Origin: Marmoricola sp.
GTDB lineage: Bacteria > Actinomycetota > Actinomycetes > Propionibacteriales > Nocardioidaceae
Reading direction: 5' to 3'
DNA length: 64,000 bases
Assembly (NCBI GenBank): GCA_025965315.1
Contig: JAOPXD010000107.1
Location: forward strand, 1-64,000
The notes below the pieces were generated by a model that did not search any database, was not told where the DNA came from, and was given only the letters and a program-made list of their open reading frames with translations. Position numbers and translations under genes: made by a program. Shown here piece after piece: positions 17,980 through 26,217 of the stretch. Numbering within the stretch: position 1 is the stretch's first letter; each line of letters begins with the position of its first letter.

Positions 17980-18018
17980 GTATTGTCTTCAGAAGTACCC
18001 CACGACCGAGGAGAAGTC

Positions 18019-19185
18019 ATGAGTCAGGCAGTTCTTGACGGAGTTCGCGACCTGCTGCCCACGCTGCGCGAGCGTGCGGACGAGACCGAGCGCCTTCGCG
18101 TCGTCCCCGAGGCTTCCGTCAAGGAACTCGAGCAGACGGGGTTCTTCAAGCTCCTCCAGCCGAAGCGGTTCGACGGCCACGAGTCCGACCCGGTGGACTT
18201 CTACACCGCGGTCCGTGACATCGCCAGCGCGTGCGGCTCGACCGGCTGGGTCTCCAGCGTGGTCGGCGTGCACCCGTGGCAGGTAGCCCTCTTCGCCGAC
18301 GAGGCGCAGCAGGCGGTCTGGGGCAGCGACACCAGTACGCGACTGAGCTCGTCCTACGCACCGACCGGCAAGGCGACGATCACCGACGGCGGCTTCCAGC
18401 TCTCCGGCAAGTGGAGCTTCTCCTCGGGCTGCGACCACTGCCAGTGGGTGCTTCTGGGCGGTCTGGTGTTCAACGAGGACGGCAACGTCGTCGACTTCCG
18501 CACCTTCATGGTCCCGCGCAAGGACTACCAGATCCTCGACGTCTGGAACATGGTCGGGCTGGCCGGGACGGGCTCGAACGACATCCTGGTCGAGGACGTC
18601 TTCGTCCCCGAGGCGTTCACCCTGTCGATGGGCGAGACCGGCCAGTGCCGGGGCCCGGGGCAGGAGCAGAACACCTCCGACCTCTACAAGCTGCCGTTCC
18701 ACTCGATCTTCACCGGCACCATCACCACCCCGATCATCGGGATGGCCCGCGGCGCGTACGCCGAGCACGTCGACATGCAGCAGAAGCGTGTCCGCGCGGC
18801 GTACCTGGGGGAGAAGGCCACCCTTGACCCGTTCGCCGCGGTCCGGATCGCTCGTGCCTCCTCGGAGATCGACGCGGCCTGGGCGCTGCTGACCAACAAC
18901 ATCCGCGAGGAGCAGGCGCACGTGGCCAAGGGGGAGAAGATCCCGCTCGAGCTCCGTCTCCGGGTCCGCCGCGACCAGGTGATCGGCTCGCAGCGCTCGA
19001 TCGACGCGATCGACGCGCTCTTCGAGGCCTCCGGTGGCCGGGCGCTGACCAACGGCACCTACCTGCAACGAGCCTGGCGCGACGCCCACGCGGGTCGGGT
19101 GCACGCGGCCAACGACCCCGAGCGCGCTCTGCGGATGTACGGCGCCCAGCAGTTCGGCCACAAGGTCGACCCGGGGATGTACTGA
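18019..19185 (+). CDS. hsaA: HsaA: 3-HSA monooxygenase, oxygenase component
   Basis: This 388-residue acyl-CoA-dehydrogenase-fold flavin monooxygenase hydroxylates the phenolic ring of 3-HSA at C4 using reduced FMN from HsaB. Recognisable segments are ACGSTGWVSSVVGVHPW, SGKWSFSSGCDHCQWVLLGG and NMVGLAGTGSNDILVEDVFVP. The ATG is chosen because GAGGAG lies five bases upstream; a TTG upstream at 17983 falls on the promoter. The stop and the hsaD start share one base (TGATG). Confidence 0.94.
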   Translation: MSQAVLDGVRDLLPTLRERADETERLRVVPEASVKELEQTGFFKLLQPKRFDGHESDPVDFYTAVRDIASACGSTGWVSSVVGVHPWQVALFADEAQQAVWGSDTSTRLSSSYAPTGKATITDGGFQLSGKWSFSSGCDHCQWVLLGGLVFNEDGNVVDFRTFMVPRKDYQILDVWNMVGLAGTGSNDILVEDVFVPEAFTLSMGETGQCRGPGQEQNTSDLYKLPFHSIFTGTITTPIIGMARGAYAEHVDMQQKRVRAAYLGEKATLDPFAAVRIARASSEIDAAWALLTNNIREEQAHVAKGEKIPLELRLRVRRDQVIGSQRSIDAIDALFEASGGRALTNGTYLQRAWRDAHAGRVHAANDPERALRMYGAQQFGHKVDPGMY

Positions 19186-20072
19186 TGTCCTTCGCCAAGG
19201 AGGACGTCCGGCGGTCCGCCAAGGCTGGCGACATCACGCTGAACTACTACGAGGCGGGCGAGGCCAAGGCCGACGTCGGTGCGGGACTGCCGTTCGTGCT
19301 GCTGCACGGCGGTGGCCCAGGCGCTTCGGCCTGGAGCAACTTCGGCTCGGCGCTGCCGCGGTTCGCGGAGAACTTCCGCACCCTGCTGGTCGACCAGCCG
19401 GGTTTCGGCCAGTCCGACAAGCCGCCGGTTGACGCGAACTACTTCCGCTACTCCTCGGACTACCTGGTCAAGTTCCTCGACGAGCTGCAGATCGAGAAGG
19501 TCCACCTGCTCGGCAACAGCCTCGGCGGCGGTACGGCGACCAGGTTTGCGCTGTCCTACCCCGACCGGGTGGCTCGGCTGGTGCTGATGGGTCCCGGTGG
19601 TCTCTCGCTCAACCTCTTCCACGCCGACCCGACCGAGGGCGTCCAGCGACTGATGGACTTCAGCATGGCGCCGAGCAAGGAAGCGCTGCGCAAGTTCATC
19701 TCGACCATGGTCGTGAACCAGGGCCTGGTCACCGACGAGCTCGTCGAAGAGCGCTTCGCCGATGCGACCGCAGAGGGCTCCCTGGAGGCCATGCGCTCGA
19801 TGGGGGCCTCGTTCTGGAACCCGGAGTGGGCCGAGGACGGGATGCTCTGGCGCGAGGTGCACAAGCTGCGCAAGCAGACGTTGCTCACCTGGGGCCGTGA
19901 GGACCGGGTCAACCCGCTCGACGGCGCGATGGTCGCGCTGAAGACGATGCCGAACGCCCGTCTGCACGTGTTCCCGAACTGCGGTCACTGGGCCCAGATC
20001 GAGGCTGCCGCGGAGTTCGCGACGGTCTGCACCGAGTTCCTGCGTCCCCACGTCGAGCGGAGCAAGGCATGA
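19185..20072 (+). CDS. hsaD: HsaD: meta-cleavage product C-C hydrolase
   Basis: This 295-residue alpha/beta hydrolase splits 4,9-DSHA to HIP (DOHNAA) and 2-hydroxyhexadienoate. The nucleophile is Ser112 in GNSLGGGT, the oxyanion loop is LLHGGGPGASAWSNF, and the catalytic Asp and His are in GREDRVNPLD and CGHWAQIE. Its ATG shares a base with the hsaA stop, and its stop overlaps hsaC. Confidence 0.95.
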   Translation: MSFAKEDVRRSAKAGDITLNYYEAGEAKADVGAGLPFVLLHGGGPGASAWSNFGSALPRFAENFRTLLVDQPGFGQSDKPPVDANYFRYSSDYLVKFLDELQIEKVHLLGNSLGGGTATRFALSYPDRVARLVLMGPGGLSLNLFHADPTEGVQRLMDFSMAPSKEALRKFISTMVVNQGLVTDELVEERFADATAEGSLEAMRSMGASFWNPEWAEDGMLWREVHKLRKQTLLTWGREDRVNPLDGAMVALKTMPNARLHVFPNCGHWAQIEAAAEFATVCTEFLRPHVERSKA

Positions 20073-20968
20073 CCATCGACATCAGGAGCATGGGCTACAT
20101 CCGGGTCGCGAGCACGGACCTAGAGGCCTGGAAGGTCTTCGCCGGCAAGGTTCTCGGTGTTGCCGAGGGGCGTGGCCCGAACCCGGACAACCTCTACTTC
20201 CGGATCGACGCCGTCTCCGCGCGGATCGTGGTCTTCCCCGCCGACGTCGACCAGCTCGACGCCACCGGCTGGGAGCTCGCCGACCACGTCGCCCTGCAGG
20301 CTGCTCGCGAGCACCTCAAGGAAGCCGGAGTCGTCTACCAGGAAGGGACACCGGAGGAGCTCGCTGAGCGCCGGGTCCAGGAGCTGATCAAGTTCACCGA
20401 CCCGTGGGACAACGTCTTCGAGCTCTTCCACGGCATCACCTACGAGTCGCGCCCGGTCGTCACGCCGTACGCCGCGACGTTCGTCACCGCCGATCAGGGG
20501 ATGGGCCACATCGTGATCCCCGTCCTCGACGACGTCGAGGCGCTGCGCTTCTACACCGAGGTGCTCGGCTTCCGCCTGCGCGACTCGATGAGCATGCCCG
20601 GCGAGTTCGTGGGCAAGGAGGCAGGCTCCAAGATCTGGTTGCGTTTCCTCGGGGTCAACCCGCGGCACCACAGCCTGGCGTTCCTTCCGATGCCGAACCC
20701 GTCCAAGTGCGTGCACGTGATGCTCGAGGTGGACACCCTGGACCACGTCGGTCGGGCGCTGGAGCGCGTGAAGAAGTACAAGGCGCCGCTGTCGGCGACG
20801 CTGGGTCGGCACATGAACGACGAGATGGTGTCGTTCTACGTGAAGTCCCCGGGTGGCTTCGACTTCGAGTTCGGCACCGAGGGCCTCCAGGTCGACGACA
20901 CCCGCTGGGTCGCCCGCGAGAGTACCGCCGTCTCGTACTGGGGTCACACGTTCGGCGGGGGCGCGTAG
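20069..20968 (+). CDS. hsaC: HsaC: 3,4-DHSA extradiol dioxygenase
   Basis: This 299-residue type I extradiol dioxygenase opens the catechol ring A of 3,4-DHSA. The iron ligands are probably His147 (GMGHIVIP), His201 (NPRHHSLAF) and Glu267 (GGFDFEFG), the classic two-His-one-carboxylate set. It overlaps hsaD by four bases. Activity on the bulky steroid catechol is inferred from cluster context. Confidence 0.94.
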   Translation: MTIDIRSMGYIRVASTDLEAWKVFAGKVLGVAEGRGPNPDNLYFRIDAVSARIVVFPADVDQLDATGWELADHVALQAAREHLKEAGVVYQEGTPEELAERRVQELIKFTDPWDNVFELFHGITYESRPVVTPYAATFVTADQGMGHIVIPVLDDVEALRFYTEVLGFRLRDSMSMPGEFVGKEAGSKIWLRFLGVNPRHHSLAFLPMPNPSKCVHVMLEVDTLDHVGRALERVKKYKAPLSATLGRHMNDEMVSFYVKSPGGFDFEFGTEGLQVDDTRWVARESTAVSYWGHTFGGGA

Positions 20969-20972
20969 CCCC

Positions 20973-21650
20973 ATGGATGCTGCGTCCGTGGAGAATGGTG
21001 CCGTGACTACTCCTGGGACCAGCGACGTCCCCGACGGCATGAACCCCAATGCGCGGGAGACGTGGCCCAGCGACGAGCTCATCAAGTCGTGGCTCGGCAA
21101 CGAGCTCGACTTCGAGCTGCGCCTCGGCGAGCACACCCCGATCCCGGACGACCCGGAGGCCGCAGCGCGGGCCCGGCAGTTCCGCGACGTCCTGGGACTC
21201 TTCTGCAGCGGCGTCACGGTGATCACGTCGGTCTCCGACGGTGAGCCGGTGGGGATGACCTGCCAGTCGTTCTCCTCGATCTCCCTGGAGCCGCCGCTGG
21301 TGATGTTCTCGCCGGCAAAGACGTCACGTGCCTGGCCCCTGATGCAGCGCGCCGGATTCTTCTGCGTCAACATCCTGAGCGCTGACCAGTCCGACATCTC
21401 CAACGGGATGGCGACCAAGGGCGACGAGAAGTTCAACGGAGTCACCTGGACCCCCGCGACCACCGGCGCACCAGTGATCGAGGGCGTCCTGGGCCACATC
21501 GACTGCACCGTGCACCAGGTGATCGAGGCCGGCGACCACTACATCGTCATCGGCCGGGTCAGGGACCTCTCCTTCGGCGACCGGACCGACGCCGAGCCGA
21601 AGACCGACCCCCTGCTGTTCTTCGGCGGCAAGTACACCCAACCGCAGTAG
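20973..21650 (+). CDS. hsaB: HsaB: flavin reductase component of 3-HSA monooxygenase
   Basis: The product is a flavin-reductase-domain protein (FRQVLG-type start at FRDVLGLFCSGVTVIT, then GMTCQSFSSISLEPPLVMF) that supplies FMNH2 to HsaA. Its core fits HsaB, but about 60 residues precede the conserved domain, more than in the M. tuberculosis protein. The ATG at 20973 follows the hsaC stop within four bases; GTG 21003 is an alternative start with a weak GGAGA upstream. It closes the hsaADCB operon. Confidence 0.9.
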   Translation: MDAASVENGAVTTPGTSDVPDGMNPNARETWPSDELIKSWLGNELDFELRLGEHTPIPDDPEAAARARQFRDVLGLFCSGVTVITSVSDGEPVGMTCQSFSSISLEPPLVMFSPAKTSRAWPLMQRAGFFCVNILSADQSDISNGMATKGDEKFNGVTWTPATTGAPVIEGVLGHIDCTVHQVIEAGDHYIVIGRVRDLSFGDRTDAEPKTDPLLFFGGKYTQPQ

Positions 21651-21721
21651 CCCGGACAGCCTCCCCGTCACGTTGGGAGGGGGATGATGCGACTACTACG
21701 TCGTCGTCCTCCGGAGGCCCC

Positions 21722-22138
21722 ATGAGCAGCACCGCAGCACCCGGCACGCCCGCGCACCCGGCCTACGTACGCGTGGCCGAGAAGCGTGCTGCCCGGCTCC
21801 AGCTCCGTGTCGCGGACGCGATCACGGCATTTGCCGGGTCGATGACCTTCGTCTACCTGCACGCGGTCGGGTTTGCGGCCTGGATGGTCTTCGTCGAGGG
21901 ATCGCCGTGGCCGACCCTGACCTTGGTGGTGTCGCTGGAGGCGATCTTCTTGTCGACGTTCGTGATGATCGGGCAGAACCGGCAGTCCTCGTTCCAGCAG
22001 GCCAAGGCCGACCACGACTTCGTCGCCCAGGAGCTGGAGCTCCGGACGAACACGGACCTCACCCGTGAGATCCACGTCCTCACCACGGAGCTGCACCGCA
22101 GGCTGGTCCCGGAGGACGGTGGCACCGTCGCCGGTTAG
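21722..22138 (+). CDS. DUF1003-family membrane protein
   Basis: This 138-residue protein has two closely spaced hydrophobic segments (about 34-55 and 63-82) around SMTFVYLHAVGFAAWMVF, then an amphipathic tail, the pattern of DUF1003 proteins. A strong GGAGG ribosome site lies six bases upstream of the ATG. The function of the family is not established, and the gene has no visible link to steroids. Confidence 0.75.
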   Translation: MSSTAAPGTPAHPAYVRVAEKRAARLQLRVADAITAFAGSMTFVYLHAVGFAAWMVFVEGSPWPTLTLVVSLEAIFLSTFVMIGQNRQSSFQQAKADHDFVAQELELRTNTDLTREIHVLTTELHRRLVPEDGGTVAG

Positions 22139-22141
22139 CCT
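22136..22141 (+). promoter_or_regulatory. -10 element for the leaderless gene at 22148
   Basis: TAGCCT overlaps the stop codon of the DUF1003 gene and is six bases upstream of the GTG at 22148. No ribosome-binding site is present. Confidence 0.55.
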
Positions 22142-22147
22142 GGACGT

Positions 22148-22573
22148 GTGACGCCCGTCTTCCCGGACAGTCCCGTGGTCATCGCTGCCACCGAGGCGGC
22201 GATCGCGCGCGCTGCTGAGGAATCGGCCGACGTCGAGCAGGACTTCAGCGTCCGGTTGCTGCGCAGCTTCCTCGGCTTGTGCGAGAACCCGCGGACGCGG
22301 TCGGGGATGCTCCGGATGGTCCGCGCCTCGGTGGGCAGCGCTCGCGCCGGACAGGCGTTCTACCGGGTGCTGAACCGGAGCGTGGTCAACCCCGCGGCCA
22401 AGGCCACCGGGGTGCACGCCTCTGCTCTGCGGTTCGAGCTGGTCTGCGGCCAGCTGGTCGGGCTGGCGATGATGCGCTACGTGCTGCAGGTCGAACCCGT
22501 CGCCTCGGCGCCGGCAGAGGACATCGTGCGCCAGTTCGCCCCGGCGATCAGGGCGACCATCAAGGGCTCCTGA
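22148..22573 (+). CDS. Stand-alone TetR-type C-terminal (effector) domain
   Basis: The 141-residue product matches the ligand-binding half of TetR regulators: FLGLCENPRTRSGMLRMVR, then FELVCGQLVGLAMMRYVLQVEPVAS and a final IVRQFAPAIRATIKG helix. No helix-turn-helix domain is present. The leaderless GTG start at 22148 is supported by TAGCCT six bases upstream, so the missing N-terminus is unlikely to be a start-site error. It could dimerise with a full TetR protein or be a decayed regulator. Confidence 0.65.
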   Translation: MTPVFPDSPVVIAATEAAIARAAEESADVEQDFSVRLLRSFLGLCENPRTRSGMLRMVRASVGSARAGQAFYRVLNRSVVNPAAKATGVHASALRFELVCGQLVGLAMMRYVLQVEPVASAPAEDIVRQFAPAIRATIKGS

Positions 22574-22646
22574 GGGCGCAGACGTTCCGCCAGGTGTCTG
22601 TGGACGCCGCTGACGGCATCCTGTGCGCTTCGGCCAGGGTGAGTCG

Positions 22647-23561
22647 ATGGACCTGGTTCCCGCTCCCTCCTCATCGTCGCTGCGACCCGACGGCTGCTTC
22701 GCGCTGGACGAACCGTTCACTCCCGCCGCTGCGGCATCGGCCGGCATCGGCCGTTCGGCGCTCGAGCGGCTCGTGCGCAGCGGTGAGGTCGAGCGGCTGG
22801 TGCGCGGCGTGTACGTCGCCGCCGGGACGCCGCTGACGACCCACGCCCGAGCCCGGGCGCTCGCGCTGGTGCTCGGACGCCGCCAGGTGGTCGTCGACCG
22901 CACGGCTGCCTGGGTCCACGGCGCCCAGGCACTGCGCCTGAGGCCCGGGGGGACCGGTGCCACGCGAGGGACGCTCCCGGGACCGATCCCGCTGGACGTG
23001 GCCAGCCGCCGTCGACGGATCGCGGAGGCACTGCCGCTGGGGCGCGGCGACCTGACCGTGGTCGGTGGTGTCCGGTGCACCTCTGCGGTCCGGACCGCCC
23101 TGGACGTCGGGCGGTTCCTGGCTCCCGAGCGGGCGCTCCCGCTGCTCGACGGGATGCTGCGTGCGGGATCGCTGACGCACCTGGAGCTGGTCGACGCGAG
23201 CGACCGGGCGGAGACGGCGTACGGATCGGTGCAGCTGCGCGAGATGGTCGCGATGGCCGACGCCCGCGCAGCCGGTACGGCGGAGTCCGTGCTCCGGCTG
23301 CACTGGTACGACGCCAGCCTGCCGACCCCGGTCCCGGGGCTGGTCGTCACGGGCAGCCGGCTGGCACTCGGTCTGGGCCTGCACCGCTTCGGCGTGGCGC
23401 TGTCGGGCCAGCTCGGAGAACCGGACCTGGCTGCCTGCGCCGCGGTCGGTTGGCGGGTACTCGTCCTCGACCGGTGCCGGGTGCTCCGCAGCGACCCGCT
23501 GCACGTGACCGCGCACCTCGAGCGCGAGTTCCACCAGCACCTGCTCAGTCAGGTCGGTTGA
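22647..23561 (+). CDS. AbiEi-like winged-helix protein with degenerate nuclease domain
   Basis: This 304-residue protein has the layout of the AbiEi-antitoxin-like/DUF559 family: an N-terminal winged helix (GIGRSALERLVRSGEVERLVRGVYV), a middle domain, and a C-terminal region aligned with the Vsr/DUF559 nuclease fold. Compared with the intact relative at 44077-45027, the catalytic Asp and the Glu-x-Asp pair are replaced (LALGLGLHRFGVALSG), so nuclease activity is unlikely. The ATG at 22647 is chosen over the upstream start; CAGGGT lies six bases before it. No inverted repeats flank it, and its toxin partner, if any, is not adjacent. Confidence 0.65.
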   Translation: MDLVPAPSSSSLRPDGCFALDEPFTPAAAASAGIGRSALERLVRSGEVERLVRGVYVAAGTPLTTHARARALALVLGRRQVVVDRTAAWVHGAQALRLRPGGTGATRGTLPGPIPLDVASRRRRIAEALPLGRGDLTVVGGVRCTSAVRTALDVGRFLAPERALPLLDGMLRAGSLTHLELVDASDRAETAYGSVQLREMVAMADARAAGTAESVLRLHWYDASLPTPVPGLVVTGSRLALGLGLHRFGVALSGQLGEPDLAACAAVGWRVLVLDRCRVLRSDPLHVTAHLEREFHQHLLSQVG

Positions 23562-23579
23562 GCAGGCGCCAGCCGGGGG

Positions 23580-24443
23580 TCAACCCAGGGCAGCGATCGC
23601 GTCCGCGATCGAGAGGGTCCGCTGGGCCGACTCGACGTGCAGGTTCTCGACCATCCGACCGTTGTAGGTGACCACGCCGGTGTCGCGGGCATCCCAGGCG
23701 GCGATCAGCCCCCGGGCGTCCTCGATGGCCTTCTCCGAGGGCGCGAACGTCTCATTGGCGCCCTCGACCTGACCGGGGTGGATCAGCGTCTTGCCGTCGA
23801 ACCCGAACTGGCGGCCCTGCTCGCACTCGGCGAGGAAGCCGTCGATGTTCTTCACGTCGTTGTAGACCCCGTCGAGGATGGCGATACCGGCAGCGCGGGC
23901 AGCAAGCAGCGAGAGCGAGAGAGCGGTCAGCAGCGGAGCCCGGCCGGGTACGTGCTCGGCGTAGGTCTCCTTGACCAGGTCGTTGGTGCCCATCACCAGC
24001 ACTGCGAGCCGCGGGGAGGCGGCAGCGAGCTCGCGGACGTTGAAGATCGCCTCGGGCGTCTCGACCATGGCCCAGAGCTTGGTGTGCTCGGGGGCTCCGG
24101 CGGCCTCGATCGCGGCGACCAGCGACCGGACCTCGTCGGCGCTGTTGACCTTGGGAACGACGATGCCGTGCGGACCGGCCTGGGCCGCGACCCGGATGTC
24201 CTCGTCGTGCCACTCGGTACCGAGGCTGTTGACCCGGATGGTGAGCTCGCGGTTGCCGTACTCCCCGGACTGCACCGCGGCAGCGGCATTGAGCCGGGCA
24301 CCTGGCTTCGCCTCGGGGGCAACTGCGTCCTCCAGGTCGAGGATCAGCGCGTCGCAGGCGATCGACTTGGCCTTCTCCAAGGCGCGCTCGTTCGACGACG
24401 GCATGTACAGCACCGAGCGGCGTGGCTTGAAGGTCGTTGCCAT
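23580..24443 (-). CDS. CitE-like HpcH/HpaI-family CoA-ester lyase
   Basis: This 287-residue TIM-barrel protein resembles CitE and malyl-CoA thioesterase/lyase enzymes: RRSVLYMPSSNERALEKA, ILDLEDAVAPEAK, a metal-binding AMVETPEAIFN and FGFDGKTLIHPGQV. It lies one base after the next gene upstream (24445-25533), so the pair is an operon. Likely chemistry is cleavage or hydrolysis of a 3-hydroxyacid CoA ester such as malyl- or citramalyl-CoA; the precise substrate is not determinable here. Confidence 0.82.
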   Translation of the reverse strand: MATTFKPRRSVLYMPSSNERALEKAKSIACDALILDLEDAVAPEAKPGARLNAAAAVQSGEYGNRELTIRVNSLGTEWHDEDIRVAAQAGPHGIVVPKVNSADEVRSLVAAIEAAGAPEHTKLWAMVETPEAIFNVRELAAASPRLAVLVMGTNDLVKETYAEHVPGRAPLLTALSLSLLAARAAGIAILDGVYNDVKNIDGFLAECEQGRQFGFDGKTLIHPGQVEGANETFAPSEKAIEDARGLIAAWDARDTGVVTYNGRMVENLHVESAQRTLSIADAIAALG

Positions 24444-24444
24444 C

Positions 24445-25533
24445 TCAGGCTCCGTTCTGCGGCAGGGAGATCGCGTCGTACGCGGACCTCAGGTCGGGGT
24501 CGATCGCGGCCAGCTCCTCGGCCAGCGACACCATCACCTTGCACTGCTTGACCGAGGCGTCGTCCTCCATCTTGCCGTCGAGCATCACCGCGCCGGTTCC
24601 GTCGCCCATCGCAGCGATCACCCGGCGGGCGTGCTTGACGTCCTCGACGCTGGGGGAGAAGACCTTGTTGGCGATCTTGATCTGCACCGGGTGCAGCGAC
24701 CAGGCGCCGACGCAGCCGAGCAGGAAGGCGTTGCGGAACTGGTCCTCGCAGGCGACCGTGTCCTTGATGTCACCGAACGGGCCGTAGTACGGGTAGATGC
24801 CGTGCATGGCGCAGGCGTCGACCATCCGCGCGATCGTGTAGTGCCAGAGGTCCTGCTGGTACGTCGTCCGCTGGGCGTCGTACTGCGGGACGTCGTCGTC
24901 ACCGCGCGGGGGGTCCTGGCGGACCAGGTAGCCGGGGTGGCCGCCGCCGACCCGCGTGGTCTTCATCCGACGATCTGCCGCCAGGTCGGCCGGACCGAGC
25001 GAGAGCCCCTGCATCCGGGGACTGGCCGCGCAGATCTCCTCGATGTTGGCGACGCCGCGGGCGGTCTCCAGAATCGCGTGCACCTGAAGGGGCTTGGTGA
25101 TGCCGGCCTTGGCCTCGAGCTGGGCGAGGATGCGGTCGATGTAGTGGATGTCCTCGGCGCCCTGCACCTTCGGGACCATGATGACGTCGAGCTTGTCGCC
25201 GATCGCCGGGACCAGCGTGGTCAGGTCGTCGAGGGCCCAGGGGGAGTCGAGGGAGTTGATCCGGGTCCAGAACTGGGTGGGGCCGAAGTCGGTGGACTGA
25301 CCGATCTTGACCAGGCCGTTGCGGGAGATCTCCTTGTTCTCGGCCTTGATCGCGTCCTCGAGGTTGCCCAGCAGGACGTCGACGGTGCCGATCATGTCGG
25401 GGACCTTGGCAGCCATCTTCTCGTTGCCGGGGTCGAAGAAGTGGATCGCGCGGCTGGCCCGGGCCGGGATCTCCCGGAGGGGGGCGGGGGCGCCGACGGC
25501 GAGAGGGGCGAAGAAGTCCTTGGCTGAACGCAT
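24445..25533 (-). CDS. Malyl-CoA/beta-methylmalyl-CoA lyase-like protein
   Basis: This 362-residue HpcH/HpaI-family protein is longer than its neighbour and shows features of the Mcl branch: NLEDAIKAENKE, FWTRINSLDSPWA, IMVPKVQGAEDI, ILETARGVANIEEI and GAWSLHPVQIKIAN. The ATG is chosen because TAACTT lies seven bases upstream, a leaderless arrangement; the longer upstream frame is the antisense of the LysR-like gene. A role in handling propionyl-CoA- or glyoxylate-derived CoA esters would fit a steroid degrader, but this is inference. Confidence 0.82.
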   Translation of the reverse strand: MRSAKDFFAPLAVGAPAPLREIPARASRAIHFFDPGNEKMAAKVPDMIGTVDVLLGNLEDAIKAENKEISRNGLVKIGQSTDFGPTQFWTRINSLDSPWALDDLTTLVPAIGDKLDVIMVPKVQGAEDIHYIDRILAQLEAKAGITKPLQVHAILETARGVANIEEICAASPRMQGLSLGPADLAADRRMKTTRVGGGHPGYLVRQDPPRGDDDVPQYDAQRTTYQQDLWHYTIARMVDACAMHGIYPYYGPFGDIKDTVACEDQFRNAFLLGCVGAWSLHPVQIKIANKVFSPSVEDVKHARRVIAAMGDGTGAVMLDGKMEDDASVKQCKVMVSLAEELAAIDPDLRSAYDAISLPQNGA

Positions 25534-25540
25534 GAGCCGG

Positions 25541-25546
25541 AAGTTA
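25541..25546 (-). promoter_or_regulatory. -10 element for the leaderless lyase gene
   Basis: On the minus strand TAACTT is followed by seven bases and the ATG at 25533; no ribosome-binding site is seen. Confidence 0.5.
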
Positions 25547-25589
25547 TCAGCACTGGCTACTCGTCGGTATGACGAACCCCACCGACGAC

Positions 25590-25595
25590 TAGGAT
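25590..25595 (+). promoter_or_regulatory. -10 element for the leaderless LysR-like gene
   Basis: TAGGAT lies seven bases before the GTG at 25603. With the minus-strand -10 at 25541 it forms a compact divergent promoter region. Confidence 0.5.
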
Positions 25596-25602
25596 TCTGC
25601 GA

Positions 25603-26187
25603 GTGGAAGACATCACACCGGGCAGTCGCCCGCCGGGCCCGCTGCGCGTCGGCTTCGTCCCGGGCGTCATGCCCGGCAAGTGGGAGAGAGCCTGGGCGGA
25701 GTGGCACCGGACCATCCGGTCGCGGCGACTCGACCTGACCCTGGTCGAGGCAGCCGACTCCGAGCGCCTGATACGCAGCGGCGAACTCGACATGTGCCTG
25801 GTCAGGGGCACGGTCGACCGCGACGGGTTGCACGTGATCCCGCTCTACCGCGAGGTGGCCGTCGCGGTGGTCGCCGCGGACCACCCCGCGACGGCGTACG
25901 ACGAGCTGAGGCTGGCCGACCTGGCCGACGAGCTCGACGTCCTGGCAGAGTTCCCGGAGCTGGACCTGCCGATGGCCGTGGAGACGGTCGCGGCCGGCAC
26001 CGGCTACGTGCTGGTGCCGATGTCGCTGGCCCGGCTGCACAGCCGCAAGGACGTCGACTTCCGTCCGGTCATCGACGCCGAGGAGTCACCGATCAGCCTG
26101 GCGTGGTCGGTCGACAACGAGGACCCGGGCGCCCAGATCTTCGTGGGCGTCGTCCGGGGCCGGTCCCCGCGCAGCAGCCGCGCCTGA
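25603..26187 (+). CDS. LysR-type substrate-binding domain without HTH
   Basis: This 194-residue protein looks like the periplasmic-binding-fold effector domain of a LysR regulator: LRVGFVPGVMPGKWERAW, SGELDMCLVRG, GLHVIPLYREVAVAVV and VETVAAGTGYVLVP. The usual N-terminal winged helix-turn-helix (about 60 residues) is missing. A -10 element seven bases before the GTG supports this short start. It is transcribed away from the two lyase genes and might sense one of their substrates, but without DNA binding it cannot act as a classical regulator. Confidence 0.7.
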   Translation: MEDITPGSRPPGPLRVGFVPGVMPGKWERAWAEWHRTIRSRRLDLTLVEAADSERLIRSGELDMCLVRGTVDRDGLHVIPLYREVAVAVVAADHPATAYDELRLADLADELDVLAEFPELDLPMAVETVAAGTGYVLVPMSLARLHSRKDVDFRPVIDAEESPISLAWSVDNEDPGAQIFVGVVRGRSPRSSRA

Positions 26188-26217
26188 GCGCGGCCGCTGC
26201 AACGGCGGACTCGTTCC

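Noticed and set aside
17983..18018. Upstream TTG start for hsaA
   Set aside because: It falls on the probable -10/+1 region after the KstR operator, while ATG 18019 has a good ribosome site.
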